NCBI GenBank assembly: GCA_029554345.1 | Contig: JAKPJF010000021.1 | Location: 1 to 46,187, forward strand | Length of the DNA stretch: 46,187 nt | Direction: 5' to 3' | DNA from: Spirochaetota bacterium | GTDB taxonomy: Bacteria > Spirochaetota > UBA4802 > JAFGJZ01 | Part shown: one piece after another, positions 25,274 to 35,425 of the stretch | Position numbering within the stretch: the first letter of the stretch is position 1 | Layout of the letters: every line of letters starts with the position of its first letter | Made by a program: the position numbers and the translations under genes | Notes under the pieces: model-generated | Databases searched by the model: none | Told to the model about the DNA's origin: nothing | The model's input: the letters and a program-made list of their open reading frames with translations, nothing else

Positions 25274-25986
25274 TCGGGCGTAAATCCTGCTTCTATAGTT
25301 TTCCGGACTTTCTCTGCAACCGCATTGAGATCTGCCGCTGAAGTTTCTGTTACGTTAACAGGCGGATGAATTACAGCTTTCACTTTGCCGTAATGAACAA
25401 AAATAGATCTCGGCGGAATGATTTTTTCTGAACCGGATATCGAAACCGGGAGGATCGGAAGACCGAGTTCGGAAGCAAAATGAAAAGCTCCTTTTTTAAA
25501 CGGACCTATTTCATTTCCGTGAAAGCGTGTTCCTTCTGGAAAAAAGCCTACACAAGTTCCTTTTGTAAGTCTTTTTTTGGCTTCACCGATGCTTGCTATT
25601 GCTTTTTTTGAATTTTTTCTGTCTATACCCATGTTTCCGAGTCTTTTCATTATAAATCCGAATACCGGAATTTTAAGCAGTTCGGATTTCATAACCCATA
25701 AAATATCGGCGTTGAGTGATGCCCATAGAATTATCGGATCTGCATTGCTTTTATGATTTGCAACTACAACATAAGATTTTGTTCTGTCATAATTTTCAAT
25801 GCCTTCCGTGATGATCGTCATTCTCATCATGAAAGCGGTAAAATTATTATACAAAAGGATAATTTTTCTTCCGCGTTTTTCACCTAAAAATATCGATGAA
25901 AAAAACGACACAAATGTCATAAAAACGAATCCGATCGGAAATATTGTATAAAGAAACGGTCTGTATAGAAAATATAGCAATCTCAT
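25264..25986 (-). CDS. plsC: 1-acyl-sn-glycerol-3-phosphate acyltransferase (PlsC family)
   Basis: The protein is 240 residues. It has an N-terminal TM helix, the NHKSNADPIILW acyltransferase motif I (HxxxxD variant NH-x4-D), the GFIMKRLGNMGIDR region and the FFPEGTRF motif III, then a conserved ILPVSISGS. It makes phosphatidic acid for phospholipid synthesis at the inner membrane. The ATG at 25986 is used; the longer frame reaches into the tRNA and terminator. The gene lies immediately downstream of the tRNA-Asp terminator. Confidence 0.9.
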   Translation of the reverse strand: MRLLYFLYRPFLYTIFPIGFVFMTFVSFFSSIFLGEKRGRKIILLYNNFTAFMMRMTIITEGIENYDRTKSYVVVANHKSNADPIILWASLNADILWVMKSELLKIPVFGFIMKRLGNMGIDRKNSKKAIASIGEAKKRLTKGTCVGFFPEGTRFHGNEIGPFKKGAFHFASELGLPILPVSISGSEKIIPPRSIFVHYGKVKAVIHPPVNVTETSAADLNAVAEKVRKTIEAGFTPDYE

Positions 25987-26064
25987 GTTTAACTCCGTAT
26001 CAAAACAATCATCATTGAACTGGGATTCTTGCAAGGATTTTTTGGAAGATATACTAAAGTAAAA

Positions 26065-26088
26065 AAGACCGGTCTTTCGACCGGTCTT
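26065..26088 (-). terminator. Rho-independent terminator of tRNA-Asp
   Basis: A perfect 10-bp stem AAGACCGGTC / GACCGGTCTT with a 4-base loop is followed on the minus strand by a T-run (26064 down to 26061). It lies a few bases after the tRNA. Confidence 0.85.
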
Positions 26089-26090
26089 AT

Positions 26091-26164
26091 CGGGGTTGAC
26101 GAGGCTCGAACTCGCGACCTCATACGTGACAGGCATGCGCTCTAACCAACTGAGCTACAACCCC
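26091..26164 (-). tRNA. tRNA-Asp (anticodon GTC)
   Basis: On the minus strand the acceptor GGGGTTG pairs with CAACCCC, with D-stem GCTC/GAGC, anticodon stem CATGC/GTATG (one G-T pair) around loop CTGTCAC with GTC, and T-arm with TTCGAGC. The discriminator is G, as expected for Asp. CCA is not encoded. It stands alone, with its own promoter and terminator. Confidence 0.95.
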
Positions 26165-26176
26165 GTTTATATGAAC

Positions 26177-26204
26177 AAACTATTTCAGGGTGAGTTTTTG
26201 TCAA
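26177..26204 (-). promoter_or_regulatory. Promoter of tRNA-Asp
   Basis: On the minus strand a consensus TTGACA (26199-26204) and TAGTTT (26177-26182) are separated by 16 bases. The tRNA 5' end follows about 12 bases after the -10 box. Confidence 0.55.
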
Positions 26205-26242
26205 TTAAAATCATAAGGTGAATCAAAATATTTTTTCTGTTC

Positions 26243-29140
26243 TCATTCTTTTTCGCTGAGACGCTGTTTTAAAGCGCTTTCATTGATTGGAAGAGGAAAA
26301 TTGACATCCTTTTCGCTTTCAAGCTGATTATCACGGACTTCTTCTTTCCATTTGTTTCTTTCAGCTTCGATTTTTTTTGCAATACGGTCAACTGCTGTTT
26401 TAATGTCAGTATCCTGCGGATCAAGCAGAAACGCCTGTTTGTAATACATCTCGGCTTTGAGAAGATCTCCTATATTTTCATAACAGAATCCGGTAAAGAA
26501 AATCGTTTTTGTTTCCTGATTGTTGAGTTCAATTGCTTTTAACAGATACTCAAGAGCTTTCTGATATTCTCCGCGCGACATCAGCAGAATTCCCATCTGA
26601 TAATTAACAAGATTATTTGTCGGATTGATATCCAGGGCTTTGGAGAAGTAAATAAAGGCGGAATCGATATCCTGAACGGTAATTGCAATCAGTCCCAGTT
26701 TGCAGTTAGCGTCAAAATTTCTTTCATTAAGAACGAGAACCGCTTTGTAAAGATTTCTGGCATCTTCCCATTTTTTTTCTTTTTCAAATAATTCCGCTTC
26801 TTTTATATAGATTTTTTCTTTGGCTGCAAGAGTGTTTTCGAGATAAACTGAAAATATCTCATAGCCGAGCTGAAATTTCTTTAAAGAAAACAACAGCTGC
26901 ATCTCTTTATCGAATTCAAAAGCTGACTCGTATTTTTCGGCTTCTTTCAGCGGCAAAAGAATATCATTGTGCTTGATTAGTTTTTGTGAAAGATATTGCT
27001 GAAGTTCCGCTTCAGAAATCATTGCGTTGTAAGATGCGTTATTTGAGAAATAAAAAGAATATAATGAATCGGTAAACATGTCTCCGCGCTCGGAACTTTC
27101 ATCGGGAACAATGTTTTGGTCTTTAAGGTTCACGCTCATCATTTTTGATAGAAAGTGTACATCTTCATAAAAAAGTTTTTCGGCATCAATTGCCGCTGAA
27201 AGTTTCTGAAGGGATTTGTTGCCGAAGAAAAGGCTGTCCTTTGAATCCGATGCCATAATTAAAACGGAATCCTGCGAAACAAAGACGCTGTGATTGGAAA
27301 AGAGTTTTCCGAGAATTCCGTAGATTGAGCATCTTTCGCGTGCATATTCCTTTGTAGAAGGAATGAGGACGGCGTAGATACCGTTTGCATTTATTTTCGT
27401 TTTTATAAGCGAAATTACAGGAAGAGAAAACCTGTAGCGGCTTTCGGTTATATCGAAAAGGTTGGGAATATCCAGAATAAGATCAAAACGGTCCTTTTCA
27501 GTTGCAAGCTTGAAAAGCAGATCGCCGGTTTTAACTGCCGGACCGCTCAATCCTGAGACCGGAGGACGGTTGAAATCTACAAACCGTCCGGGAACATAAC
27601 TGAAAATTCTTCCTTCCCGGAAATAGCTGAACGATTTTATTCCGAAAAACTGAGAGCTACCTGAAAGAATGAGAGTTTTTTCACCGCTTGAAATTATGTG
27701 TGCCGCTAGGACTGCACGCTCCATTGATGTACGTGCGTATCCGCTGGTTTTGATTACAATTTTTCCGTTTGAACTTACAACAGATTCACCCGGTGCTTCG
27801 GGTCTGAACAAATCAGCGTTTGAATGTTTTAGAATTAATTCTGATCCGAAAGGCATCGCAAATTTTTTATGAAGAAAAATGAAAGTCGGAATAAGGATGA
27901 TGAGAATAACGAAAAAAAGAACCTTCTTGTATTCCGGCATTTTTTTCTGGGCAATATAAATTCCCGGAAGAACTATGTTAAAAGCTGCTACGATGTAAAA
28001 AAGCAGAAAGTATGAAAAAGTAGTAAACGGTATGAACATGATAGATGAAAAAATACATGCAGGAAGAGCGAAGAATGATGTTCCTATGATGTGATGGGCT
28101 CTGGATTGATCAGAACTCTTAAGTATCGATTTAAGAGAATGACAAAGCGTGAATCCGAAAAGGAGTCCAAGGGGTACAAAAAAGAATAACGATTTGGAAA
28201 CAGGAATTTCGCTTCCGAAGCGGCTTATCAATATAAAAAATATGAAAAAGAAAACAGGGTAGAGTATTTCAGAATAAATATACCATGACCTTAACCTTGC
28301 AAATGAAGAAAGTGCGTATCCGGTTAATATTGATAGTACGGAAGTGCTGAGAAAAATGAATGCCGATGTTGTGCTTTCTCCGTAATAACGCATAAATGCA
28401 AGTGCGCCGAGAAAAAGATATATTGCTATTGATGAGAAATTCAGAAAATTAAAAAATATTTCATCCTTGTCAGGTTCAGATTGCGGATTTTCTCCTGCAA
28501 AAACATCTTTTGCGAAGATATCTTCAGGCTGATATTTCAGGGAAATGAATATTGCCGGAAGAATTGATAATCCGAGAAATGAGACTGCTGCAAGTTTTGA
28601 AGCCGATAATGGAATAAAATGATAAATAAGAATGCCTGAAGCAAGTCCGAAAATGAAAAAGCCCATGTAGGTATGAGCGCCTTTTTTTTCATCAAAAAAT
28701 TTTCCGCATGAAGCTTTGAGAAAATAATTGTTTTTGATACCGAGAAAAAACGGAACTGAAAGAGCTGCTGCCGCGTATAGAACCGGGCTGAATATAAATC
28801 TGCTGAGCACGGCTTCTGTTTTTGTTCCACCGGACTGACAGTAGAAATAAAAAGCAAAAGCAGATGCCGCAAGAAATAATATTTCATTAACAAGAAAAAG
28901 AATGCGGGTTGACTGAATTTTTCTGAAAATGATGCGCCCGCAGAATTTTCCGAGAAGATGGGCTATCAGTCCGCCCGCGATTACTATTTCAAAGACGTTT
29001 GCATAAGGGAATATCTGGCTGTAGACGGAAGAGAGTTTCATCATTAAAAAGGATGCTGCGGTCATTGAAAAAAATATGTTAAGATATATAAGTTTTCTTT
29101 GATAATTTTGGATATAATTGTACTGTTTGATCTCGCTCAT
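26243..29140 (-). CDS. Polytopic membrane protein fused to a spermidine-synthase-like domain and TPR repeats
   Basis: The protein is 965 residues. Residues about 15-430 contain roughly twelve TM helices, as in the membrane half of spermidine-synthase-like proteins. Residues about 440-640 resemble a spermidine-synthase Rossmann domain (ISSGEKTLILSGSSQFFGI, DLILDIPNLF), but the glycine-rich GGGDG loop and catalytic Asp are not preserved. Residues about 750-930 are TPR repeats (ANCKLGLIAITVQDIDSAFIY, NYQMGILLMSRGEYQKALEY, IFFTGFCYENIGDLLKAEMY). It is probably a membrane scaffold or transporter-like protein, not an aminopropyltransferase. The arrangement is unusual but full length and uninterrupted. 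Confidence 0.65.
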   Translation of the reverse strand: MSEIKQYNYIQNYQRKLIYLNIFFSMTAASFLMMKLSSVYSQIFPYANVFEIVIAGGLIAHLLGKFCGRIIFRKIQSTRILFLVNEILFLAASAFAFYFYCQSGGTKTEAVLSRFIFSPVLYAAAALSVPFFLGIKNNYFLKASCGKFFDEKKGAHTYMGFFIFGLASGILIYHFIPLSASKLAAVSFLGLSILPAIFISLKYQPEDIFAKDVFAGENPQSEPDKDEIFFNFLNFSSIAIYLFLGALAFMRYYGESTTSAFIFLSTSVLSILTGYALSSFARLRSWYIYSEILYPVFFFIFFILISRFGSEIPVSKSLFFFVPLGLLFGFTLCHSLKSILKSSDQSRAHHIIGTSFFALPACIFSSIMFIPFTTFSYFLLFYIVAAFNIVLPGIYIAQKKMPEYKKVLFFVILIILIPTFIFLHKKFAMPFGSELILKHSNADLFRPEAPGESVVSSNGKIVIKTSGYARTSMERAVLAAHIISSGEKTLILSGSSQFFGIKSFSYFREGRIFSYVPGRFVDFNRPPVSGLSGPAVKTGDLLFKLATEKDRFDLILDIPNLFDITESRYRFSLPVISLIKTKINANGIYAVLIPSTKEYARERCSIYGILGKLFSNHSVFVSQDSVLIMASDSKDSLFFGNKSLQKLSAAIDAEKLFYEDVHFLSKMMSVNLKDQNIVPDESSERGDMFTDSLYSFYFSNNASYNAMISEAELQQYLSQKLIKHNDILLPLKEAEKYESAFEFDKEMQLLFSLKKFQLGYEIFSVYLENTLAAKEKIYIKEAELFEKEKKWEDARNLYKAVLVLNERNFDANCKLGLIAITVQDIDSAFIYFSKALDINPTNNLVNYQMGILLMSRGEYQKALEYLLKAIELNNQETKTIFFTGFCYENIGDLLKAEMYYKQAFLLDPQDTDIKTAVDRIAKKIEAERNKWKEEVRDNQLESEKDVNFPLPINESALKQRLSEKE

Positions 29141-29390
29141 GAACGGGAAACCTCTGGTTCGGATTTTCTGATTATGTTTTTCAATATAATAACCGACATT
29201 TTTAGTCTGTTACAATATAAAACAAGACATTTTCTTTAAGTTTTTAGAAAAACTGCCTGCTTCGGCGTTTAATCCTTTTTTATCCGTTAAATCAACAGAA
29301 AATCTTCTTTTGATTCATTTTATGTTATAATGAATAATCAATTACCGGTTTATCTTCTAAGGCTTTCCGCAGTATAAATTAAAACTTATG

Positions 29391-31835
29391 TTATTTGCTT
29401 AAAACTGAATAAAGAGTTTGAGCCATTTTTCTGCCGCTAAGAGGTTTTTTTAAGAATGAATCGATTTTCAATGCCTTCATCTTCGTCTCGACGTCGGTAT
29501 CAATATATCCTGAGCACAAGATAAAAGGAATTTCGGGCCGTATATTTCTGATTATTTCAGCAAGATCAAATCCGGTATAACGGGGCATTGTGTAGTCCGA
29601 GATTACTGCATCAAAAAAGAGAGGTTTTTCCCTGAAGAGAGATAATGCTTTTTCGGGATCGCTGAATCCGAATGCGCTGTAACCGAAATTTTTCAGCAGA
29701 GAAGAGCCTGTTCTTACAAGATTTTCTTCATCATCTATAAGCAGTATATTTCCGGTTCCTCTAAAAAGCCCTGTTTCATCGGTAAAATCCTCTTTTTCCA
29801 TGTTTTCTTCAACTGTAGGAATATAAATCGAAAAAACAGTTCCTTTTCCTTCTTTGCTTTTAACGCAGATTACACCTTTCAGCGATCGGATTATGCCGTG
29901 GACTACGGAAAGACCAAGGCCTGTTCCTTCTCCCTGCGGTTTTGTAGTGAAAAAAGGTTCGAATATACGGTCGATAGTTACATCAGGAATTCCGTTTCCG
30001 GTGTCTGTAATTTTAATTTCAATATGTTTCCCTTCCTGAAGCGGTTCACATCCGAACTGTGTAGCGGAAGTGATTTCAATATCATCAAGGGAAATTTCTA
30101 GTGAGCCTCCTTTGTCTTTCATGGCATATCCGGCGTTTGTACACAGGTTCATCATTATCTGGTGAAGCTGAGTTTTGTCGGCAAGAATTGATGATTCGCT
30201 GTTAAGTTTTTTGTGTATCTCAATAGTTGAGGGAAGCGACGCCCGGATGAGTTTTAATGCGTCCTCAATTACGTCTTTTGGTCTAATCGGCTGTTTTGCG
30301 TGTTCCATCTGCCTGCTGAAGACTAGGATGTGGTTTATAAGGTCTTTTGCGCGTTCTGCCGCGGATATTGTCTCCTGAAGATAGCTTTTAATTTCCTCCT
30401 TATTGTCAAGTGATGATAAGGAAAGTTCGATATAGCCGAAGATTGCCCCCAGTATATTGTTGAAGTCATGGGCAATTCCTCCGGCAAGCGTTCCGATTGC
30501 TTCCATCTTCTGGCTCTGCCTCAGTTGATTTTCCATTGCAACTTCTTTTGTCCTGTCGCCTGCAATCGCGAGATACGCATTTATTTTTTGAGAATCATCA
30601 CGAACCGGTGTTACCTTCAGATTTATTGTATAAGAACTGCTGTCTTTTTTCGTTCCGTGAATTACCGAATTCCATGTTCCGCCCGATTTGAGTTTTTCCC
30701 AGATTTCGTCTGTTTCAATATCGCTGTTTTTGAGATCAAAAACCGAATCCTTTAAATCATTTGCGGATTCACCGCTTATTTCCGATGCCGCCGGATTGGC
30801 AAAACTGATTTTGCGGTCAGGATTGATTATGAAAATAGCGTCCGCCGCCTGATTGATCGCCTGATTGAGTGTTGCCAGAATATTCTGTACCGGACTGCTG
30901 ATTTTTCCGGACAGAAATAAAAGCAATAATCCTGAAATGAAAAGGCTTATTCCTGTCACGATTAAAATCAGATTGCGGTTAGAATAGGCTAGAGTCATCA
31001 CTTCATGTTTTGTCTGCGTGACGCCGATGCTCCATCCTGCGATATGAACAGGTGTAAAGCCGACCAGTTTCCGTGCACCGTTGAAGAAATATTCACCTGT
31101 TCCTGTTTCCTTATTTATCATTCTTTTTGATATTCCTCGGACGTCTTTGTTTTCTTTTAATGTGTCGATTTTCAGAATAAATCTTTTTTCGGGGTGGGCG
31201 ATTATTATTCCGTTCCGGTCTATCATGAAGCCGAAGCCGGTTTTTCCGAGTTCAAGCGATGAGATATAACGCAGAAGATAATCGGCCTTGACTACGCCGA
31301 CTATGCCTCCGAGAAATTCTCCGCGTTCCGATAGAATCGGTGCGCAGATTCCAAAGACGGGGTAACCTGATACCAGAGAAAACTTTACTGATCCTATTGC
31401 CACTTTGCCTTTTTTTGCTTCCTGAAAATATTCTCTTGAAGAAAGCGATAATCCGATTCGGGCAGGATCAACTCCGTCAGCCCTTATTATTCCCTCGGAA
31501 TCGACCATGGTGATTCCTTCATAGTCAGTACCTATTATTTTATCGAGATCGGAAAGAATTTTGGATATTTCATTATATTTTTTCTTTATAACAAGATTGT
31601 GCATGTTGGGATCTTCCGCCGTTTTTTTTAAAACGTTAAGATCTTTGTTTATTGCGGTTTCAACCATGCTTGAAAGACTTTTAGCGATCTGAATATTCTG
31701 GGTTTTGGATATCTCTTCCATTGCTTTTGAAGAGTTTCTGAAGATAATAGCGGCCGTTGTCACAAGAGGAACTATCGATATCAGGACTCCAACAAGAATT
31801 ATTTTCAGCCGCAGTGATATTTGTCTGCTCTTCAT
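29391..31835 (-). CDS. Hybrid sensor histidine kinase (dCache-PAS-HisKA-HATPase-REC)
   Basis: The protein is about 814 residues. TM1 is near the N-terminus, followed by a periplasmic double-Cache domain (IIGTDYEGITMVDSEGII, SGYPVFGICAPI, GFMIDRNGIIIAHPE) and TM2 (LILIVTGISLFISGLLLLFL). Then come a PAS domain (FIINPDRKISFANPAASEI), the HisKA phospho-acceptor (GTLAGGIAHDFNNIL), an HATPase with EGTGLGLSVV, and a C-terminal receiver (ILLIDDEENL, SDYTMP, KKP). It is of the class that often has no separate regulator. The ATG at 31835 has AGGAG upstream; the in-frame TTG at 31859 is less likely. It shares an intergenic region with dnaE. Confidence 0.95.
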   Translation of the reverse strand: MKSRQISLRLKIILVGVLISIVPLVTTAAIIFRNSSKAMEEISKTQNIQIAKSLSSMVETAINKDLNVLKKTAEDPNMHNLVIKKKYNEISKILSDLDKIIGTDYEGITMVDSEGIIRADGVDPARIGLSLSSREYFQEAKKGKVAIGSVKFSLVSGYPVFGICAPILSERGEFLGGIVGVVKADYLLRYISSLELGKTGFGFMIDRNGIIIAHPEKRFILKIDTLKENKDVRGISKRMINKETGTGEYFFNGARKLVGFTPVHIAGWSIGVTQTKHEVMTLAYSNRNLILIVTGISLFISGLLLLFLSGKISSPVQNILATLNQAINQAADAIFIINPDRKISFANPAASEISGESANDLKDSVFDLKNSDIETDEIWEKLKSGGTWNSVIHGTKKDSSSYTINLKVTPVRDDSQKINAYLAIAGDRTKEVAMENQLRQSQKMEAIGTLAGGIAHDFNNILGAIFGYIELSLSSLDNKEEIKSYLQETISAAERAKDLINHILVFSRQMEHAKQPIRPKDVIEDALKLIRASLPSTIEIHKKLNSESSILADKTQLHQIMMNLCTNAGYAMKDKGGSLEISLDDIEITSATQFGCEPLQEGKHIEIKITDTGNGIPDVTIDRIFEPFFTTKPQGEGTGLGLSVVHGIIRSLKGVICVKSKEGKGTVFSIYIPTVEENMEKEDFTDETGLFRGTGNILLIDDEENLVRTGSSLLKNFGYSAFGFSDPEKALSLFREKPLFFDAVISDYTMPRYTGFDLAEIIRNIRPEIPFILCSGYIDTDVETKMKALKIDSFLKKPLSGRKMAQTLYSVLSK

Positions 31836-31960
31836 GCGCTTTGCTCCTGCCGGATCCAATTGATCATTATTTATTCTATACGGATTTTCAGATTAAGTCA
31901 ATTTATTTCATAGATCTGATTTTTATATAAAAACACATGAAAAAATATTAATTTTGATTC

Positions 31961-31988
31961 TTGACGGCGGTTTGAAGAGGAATATTTT
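31961..31988 (+). promoter_or_regulatory. Promoter of dnaE
   Basis: TTGACG (31961-31966) and TATTTT (31983-31988) have a 16-base spacer, just upstream of the GGAG and ATG of dnaE. Confidence 0.35.
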
Positions 31989-32005
31989 CAGGTTTGGAGT
32001 TTATT

Positions 32006-35000
32006 ATGAGTTTTGTTCATCTTCATGTTCACACAGATTACTCTGCACTTGACGGAGCGATTAAGGTTGATGAGCTGATTACTTCAGCCGTGAAATATAA
32101 TATGAAAGCTGTGGCAGTTACTGACCATGGTAACATGGCGTGCGCAATTGATTTTTATAAAAAAGCCGTCAAAGCAGGAATAAAACCCATCATAGGACAG
32201 GAATTTTATATTGCTCCTAAATCGCGTTTTGAGAAAACAAAATCTGAAGATGAAGATGCGGCGTATCACCTGATACTTCTTGCGGAAAACTATGAAGGCT
32301 ACAGAAATTTGATGGAGCTTTCTTCAATCGGATATACCAAAGGATATTACTATAAACCCAGGATAGACAGAGAATGCCTTGAAAAATTTTCAAAAAACCT
32401 TATCTGCGCAAGTGCCTGCATAGGCGGAGAGATTCCGCAGTTCATTCTTTCTAATAAAAAGGAAGAAGCGAAGAAAACCGCGCTTTACTACAAGGAGCTT
32501 TTCGGTCCGGGACGTTTTTATCTTGAGCTTCAGGATCATGGTCTCAAAGAACAGAAAATTGTTAACCGTGAATTAGCACTTCTTTCTAAAGAACTTGATA
32601 TTCCGCTGATAGCTACAAATGACTGTCACTATCTTAACAAAGAAGATTCCTTCGCGCATGAGGTTCTTCTCTGTGTTCAGACGGGAAAAACCATCTCCGA
32701 CGAAAAGCGTATGCGTTTTGACACCGAGGAGTTTTATTTTAAGACAAGTGAGGAGATGGCTTCACTTTTTTCTGAATATCCTGATTCAATTTATAATACC
32801 GTAAAAATCGCGGAGAAGATAAACATCGAGCTACCTCTCGATAAGCCGGTTCTTCCTGTTTTTGAGGTTCCGGCAGGGCATACTCTTAACAGCTATATGA
32901 AGGAAATCGTTGAGAAGGGTGCACATAAAAAATTCGGCGAGAATATCCCGGATAATGTGCGCGAGAGAATCGACTATGAGCTCGGCGTAATTTTCAAAAT
33001 GGATTTCGCTGGTTACTTTCTGATCGTGTGGGATTTTATCAATCATTCACGCGAGGTCGGAATACCGGTTGGGCCGGGACGCGGTTCCGCAGCGGGATCA
33101 ATCGTCAGTTACTGCATGGGAATAACACAGCTTAATCCGCTTGATTATAATCTTCTCTTTGAGCGGTTTCTTAATCCTGACAGAAAGGAAATGCCCGATA
33201 TGGATATTGACTTCTGCGCCGACAGGCGGGAAGAAGTCATTCAGTATGTAAAAAACAAGTACGGCGAAGATCATGTTTCTCAGATTATAACTTATAATAC
33301 AATGGCTCCGAAAGCTGCGGTAAAAGACGTTGCGCGAGTTCTTGATGTTCCGTTCAACGCGGCGAATGCGATAACTAAAATGATCACCGAGAAAAATCTC
33401 AAGAAGTCAATTGACGCATCTAAAGATCTGCAGAAATTTATTAAAGAGAATGATGAAAACAAAAAGATTATAGATATTTCACTTCGCCTAGAAGGGTTAC
33501 TCCGCTCATTCGGAAAACACGCGGCCGGGATTGTTATTTCAAAGGAGCCGCTGACTCATTATGTACCGCTTTATAAGGATCCGAAGGAAGGTAGCATAAT
33601 CAGTCAATATGATAAGATCTTCGCTGAATCAGCCGGTCTTGTCAAGATGGACTTTCTGGGTCTAAAGAATCTTACGGTCATTGAAAGCGCGGTAAATCTC
33701 ATCCGCAAACACAAGGACAAAAATTTTGATATAGAAACGGTCGCGATTGACGATAAGGAAACTTTTGAACTTCTGCGAAAAGCTGAAACGGACGGTGTCT
33801 TTCAGCTCGAATCTCCGGGCATGCAGAATCTTCTGCGCCGTCTCGGACCTACTGAATTTGAAGACATCATTGCCTGCGGTGCGCTTTATAGACCTGGTCC
33901 TCTTGAATCGGGAATGGCTGATCAGTATGTTCAGCGTAAGCATAATCCGTCACTTGTGAAATATGAACATCCTGTCCTGGAACCAGTTCTGAAGGATACT
34001 CTCGGAGTTATCATTTACCAGGAACAGGTAATGAAAATATCCCAGGTCATGGGCGGTTTCACCATGGGTGAAGCGGACAAACTCCGTAAAGCCATGGGAA
34101 AGAAGAAGATGGAAATAGTAAACGAGATGCGTGACAAGTTTCTCAAGGGCGCGAAGGAAAAGAAGATTCCGTCTAATGTAGCCGAAGAAATATATGACGC
34201 CATGAGTAAATTTGCCGAGTACGGTTTCAATAAATCTCATGCGGCCGCGTACGGACTTGTAACTTATCAGACAGCATATCTTAAAGCTCATTACAGAACC
34301 GAATACATGTGCGCGCTTTTATCAGTTTATATCGGCGATCAGGATGATGTGAAAAAATATCTGACTGACTGCCGAGCCGGCGGTATAGAAATACTTCCGC
34401 CTGATGTAAACAAAAGCTACTACGGTTTTTCAATCGAAGGTGATAAGAAAATCAGATTCGGACTAAATGCCGTAAAAGGTATGGGTGAAAAAGCCATTCA
34501 GGAAATAATTGCGGCCCGTGAAGCGAACGGTGAATTCAAGACTCTCAGGGATTTTCTTGAAAATGTTGCGCTTTCAGCCTTAAACAAAGGCACGCTTGAA
34601 GCTCTTGTCAAAAGCGGTGCGTTCAGTTCAATTGAACCTAACAGGGCCAAACTGTTTACGTCAATTGACAGAATGACGGATGCCGCGAAAAGATTTCAGA
34701 ATGAAAAAAAATCAGGTCAGGCGAATCTATTCGGTTCGGCTTCTGTCGACATTGAGCTTCCGAAGATGACCGATTTTCCTGATTCTCTCAAGCTTACATA
34801 CGAGAAGGAAACGCTTGGTCTTTATATTTCGGGTCATCCGCTTGAAAAATATGAGCGCGAGATACGCGCTTTTTCGAGCTGTTCTACTGCGAAGCTCGAA
34901 GAAAGAACTGAAAGCGTGTCGCTGGTGGGATTGATTGAAAATGCCCAGAAGAGAATTTCGAAAAAAGGTAAAACATACGTAACGGCGCTTCTTGAAGATC

Positions 35001-35425
35001 TTGACGGAGCAGTTGAAATATTCATCTTCGAAAAGGTTTTGAAGAAATATGAGGAAATTATTTTTTCGAATGAAGTCGTTATGATTTCGGGAAAGATTGA
35101 CGCTGAAGACGAAGTTAAGCGAAAGATAATCGTCGATGATATCATTCCGTTAAAGCAGGCGAGAGCGAAGGCTATATCGGCGGTTCATGTGAGCATCGAT
35201 CCTATTTTTGTCGATGATGAGATTCTTGAAAAAATAAGAAGCGCGATTGAAAACAACAGGGGCAATTGCCCTGTTTATTTTCATGTGACAAATCAGTACA
35301 TCCCCGAAAAAATAGTCAGAGCAAACGGATTCTATAATATAAATCCGACGGATTCTCTGCTCAACACGCTTTCGGAATGTCTTGGAGATGATTGTGTCCG
35401 GTTCAGTTTCAAAGGCTGTGCCTAA
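32006..35425 (+). CDS. dnaE: DNA polymerase III alpha subunit
   Basis: The protein is about 1139 residues, full length. The PHP domain (HLHVHTDYSALDG, TDHGNMA, ASACIGGE, DCHYLN) keeps its metal-binding His/Asp/Glu/Cys residues, suggesting intrinsic exonuclease activity. The palm has GPGRGSAAGSI and PDMDIDFC with the catalytic aspartates. Then come the fingers, the tandem HhH region (GFSIEGDKKIRFGLNAVKG), and an OB domain near the C-terminus (VSLVGLIENAQKR). It is the replicative polymerase. The ATG at 32006 has GGAG six bases upstream; the TTG at 31994 is an alternative. Confidence 0.95.
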   Translation: MSFVHLHVHTDYSALDGAIKVDELITSAVKYNMKAVAVTDHGNMACAIDFYKKAVKAGIKPIIGQEFYIAPKSRFEKTKSEDEDAAYHLILLAENYEGYRNLMELSSIGYTKGYYYKPRIDRECLEKFSKNLICASACIGGEIPQFILSNKKEEAKKTALYYKELFGPGRFYLELQDHGLKEQKIVNRELALLSKELDIPLIATNDCHYLNKEDSFAHEVLLCVQTGKTISDEKRMRFDTEEFYFKTSEEMASLFSEYPDSIYNTVKIAEKINIELPLDKPVLPVFEVPAGHTLNSYMKEIVEKGAHKKFGENIPDNVRERIDYELGVIFKMDFAGYFLIVWDFINHSREVGIPVGPGRGSAAGSIVSYCMGITQLNPLDYNLLFERFLNPDRKEMPDMDIDFCADRREEVIQYVKNKYGEDHVSQIITYNTMAPKAAVKDVARVLDVPFNAANAITKMITEKNLKKSIDASKDLQKFIKENDENKKIIDISLRLEGLLRSFGKHAAGIVISKEPLTHYVPLYKDPKEGSIISQYDKIFAESAGLVKMDFLGLKNLTVIESAVNLIRKHKDKNFDIETVAIDDKETFELLRKAETDGVFQLESPGMQNLLRRLGPTEFEDIIACGALYRPGPLESGMADQYVQRKHNPSLVKYEHPVLEPVLKDTLGVIIYQEQVMKISQVMGGFTMGEADKLRKAMGKKKMEIVNEMRDKFLKGAKEKKIPSNVAEEIYDAMSKFAEYGFNKSHAAAYGLVTYQTAYLKAHYRTEYMCALLSVYIGDQDDVKKYLTDCRAGGIEILPPDVNKSYYGFSIEGDKKIRFGLNAVKGMGEKAIQEIIAAREANGEFKTLRDFLENVALSALNKGTLEALVKSGAFSSIEPNRAKLFTSIDRMTDAAKRFQNEKKSGQANLFGSASVDIELPKMTDFPDSLKLTYEKETLGLYISGHPLEKYEREIRAFSSCSTAKLEERTESVSLVGLIENAQKRISKKGKTYVTALLEDLDGAVEIFIFEKVLKKYEEIIFSNEVVMISGKIDAEDEVKRKIIVDDIIPLKQARAKAISAVHVSIDPIFVDDEILEKIRSAIENNRGNCPVYFHVTNQYIPEKIVRANGFYNINPTDSLLNTLSECLGDDCVRFSFKGCA

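Noticed and set aside
25987-26136. N-terminal extension of the acyltransferase frame
   Set aside because: It would translate through the tRNA-Asp terminator and into the tRNA; the family N-terminus starts at the ATG at 25986.
26243-29140. Functional spermidine synthase
   Set aside because: The glycine-rich SAM-binding loop and catalytic acid are not visible in the corresponding region.
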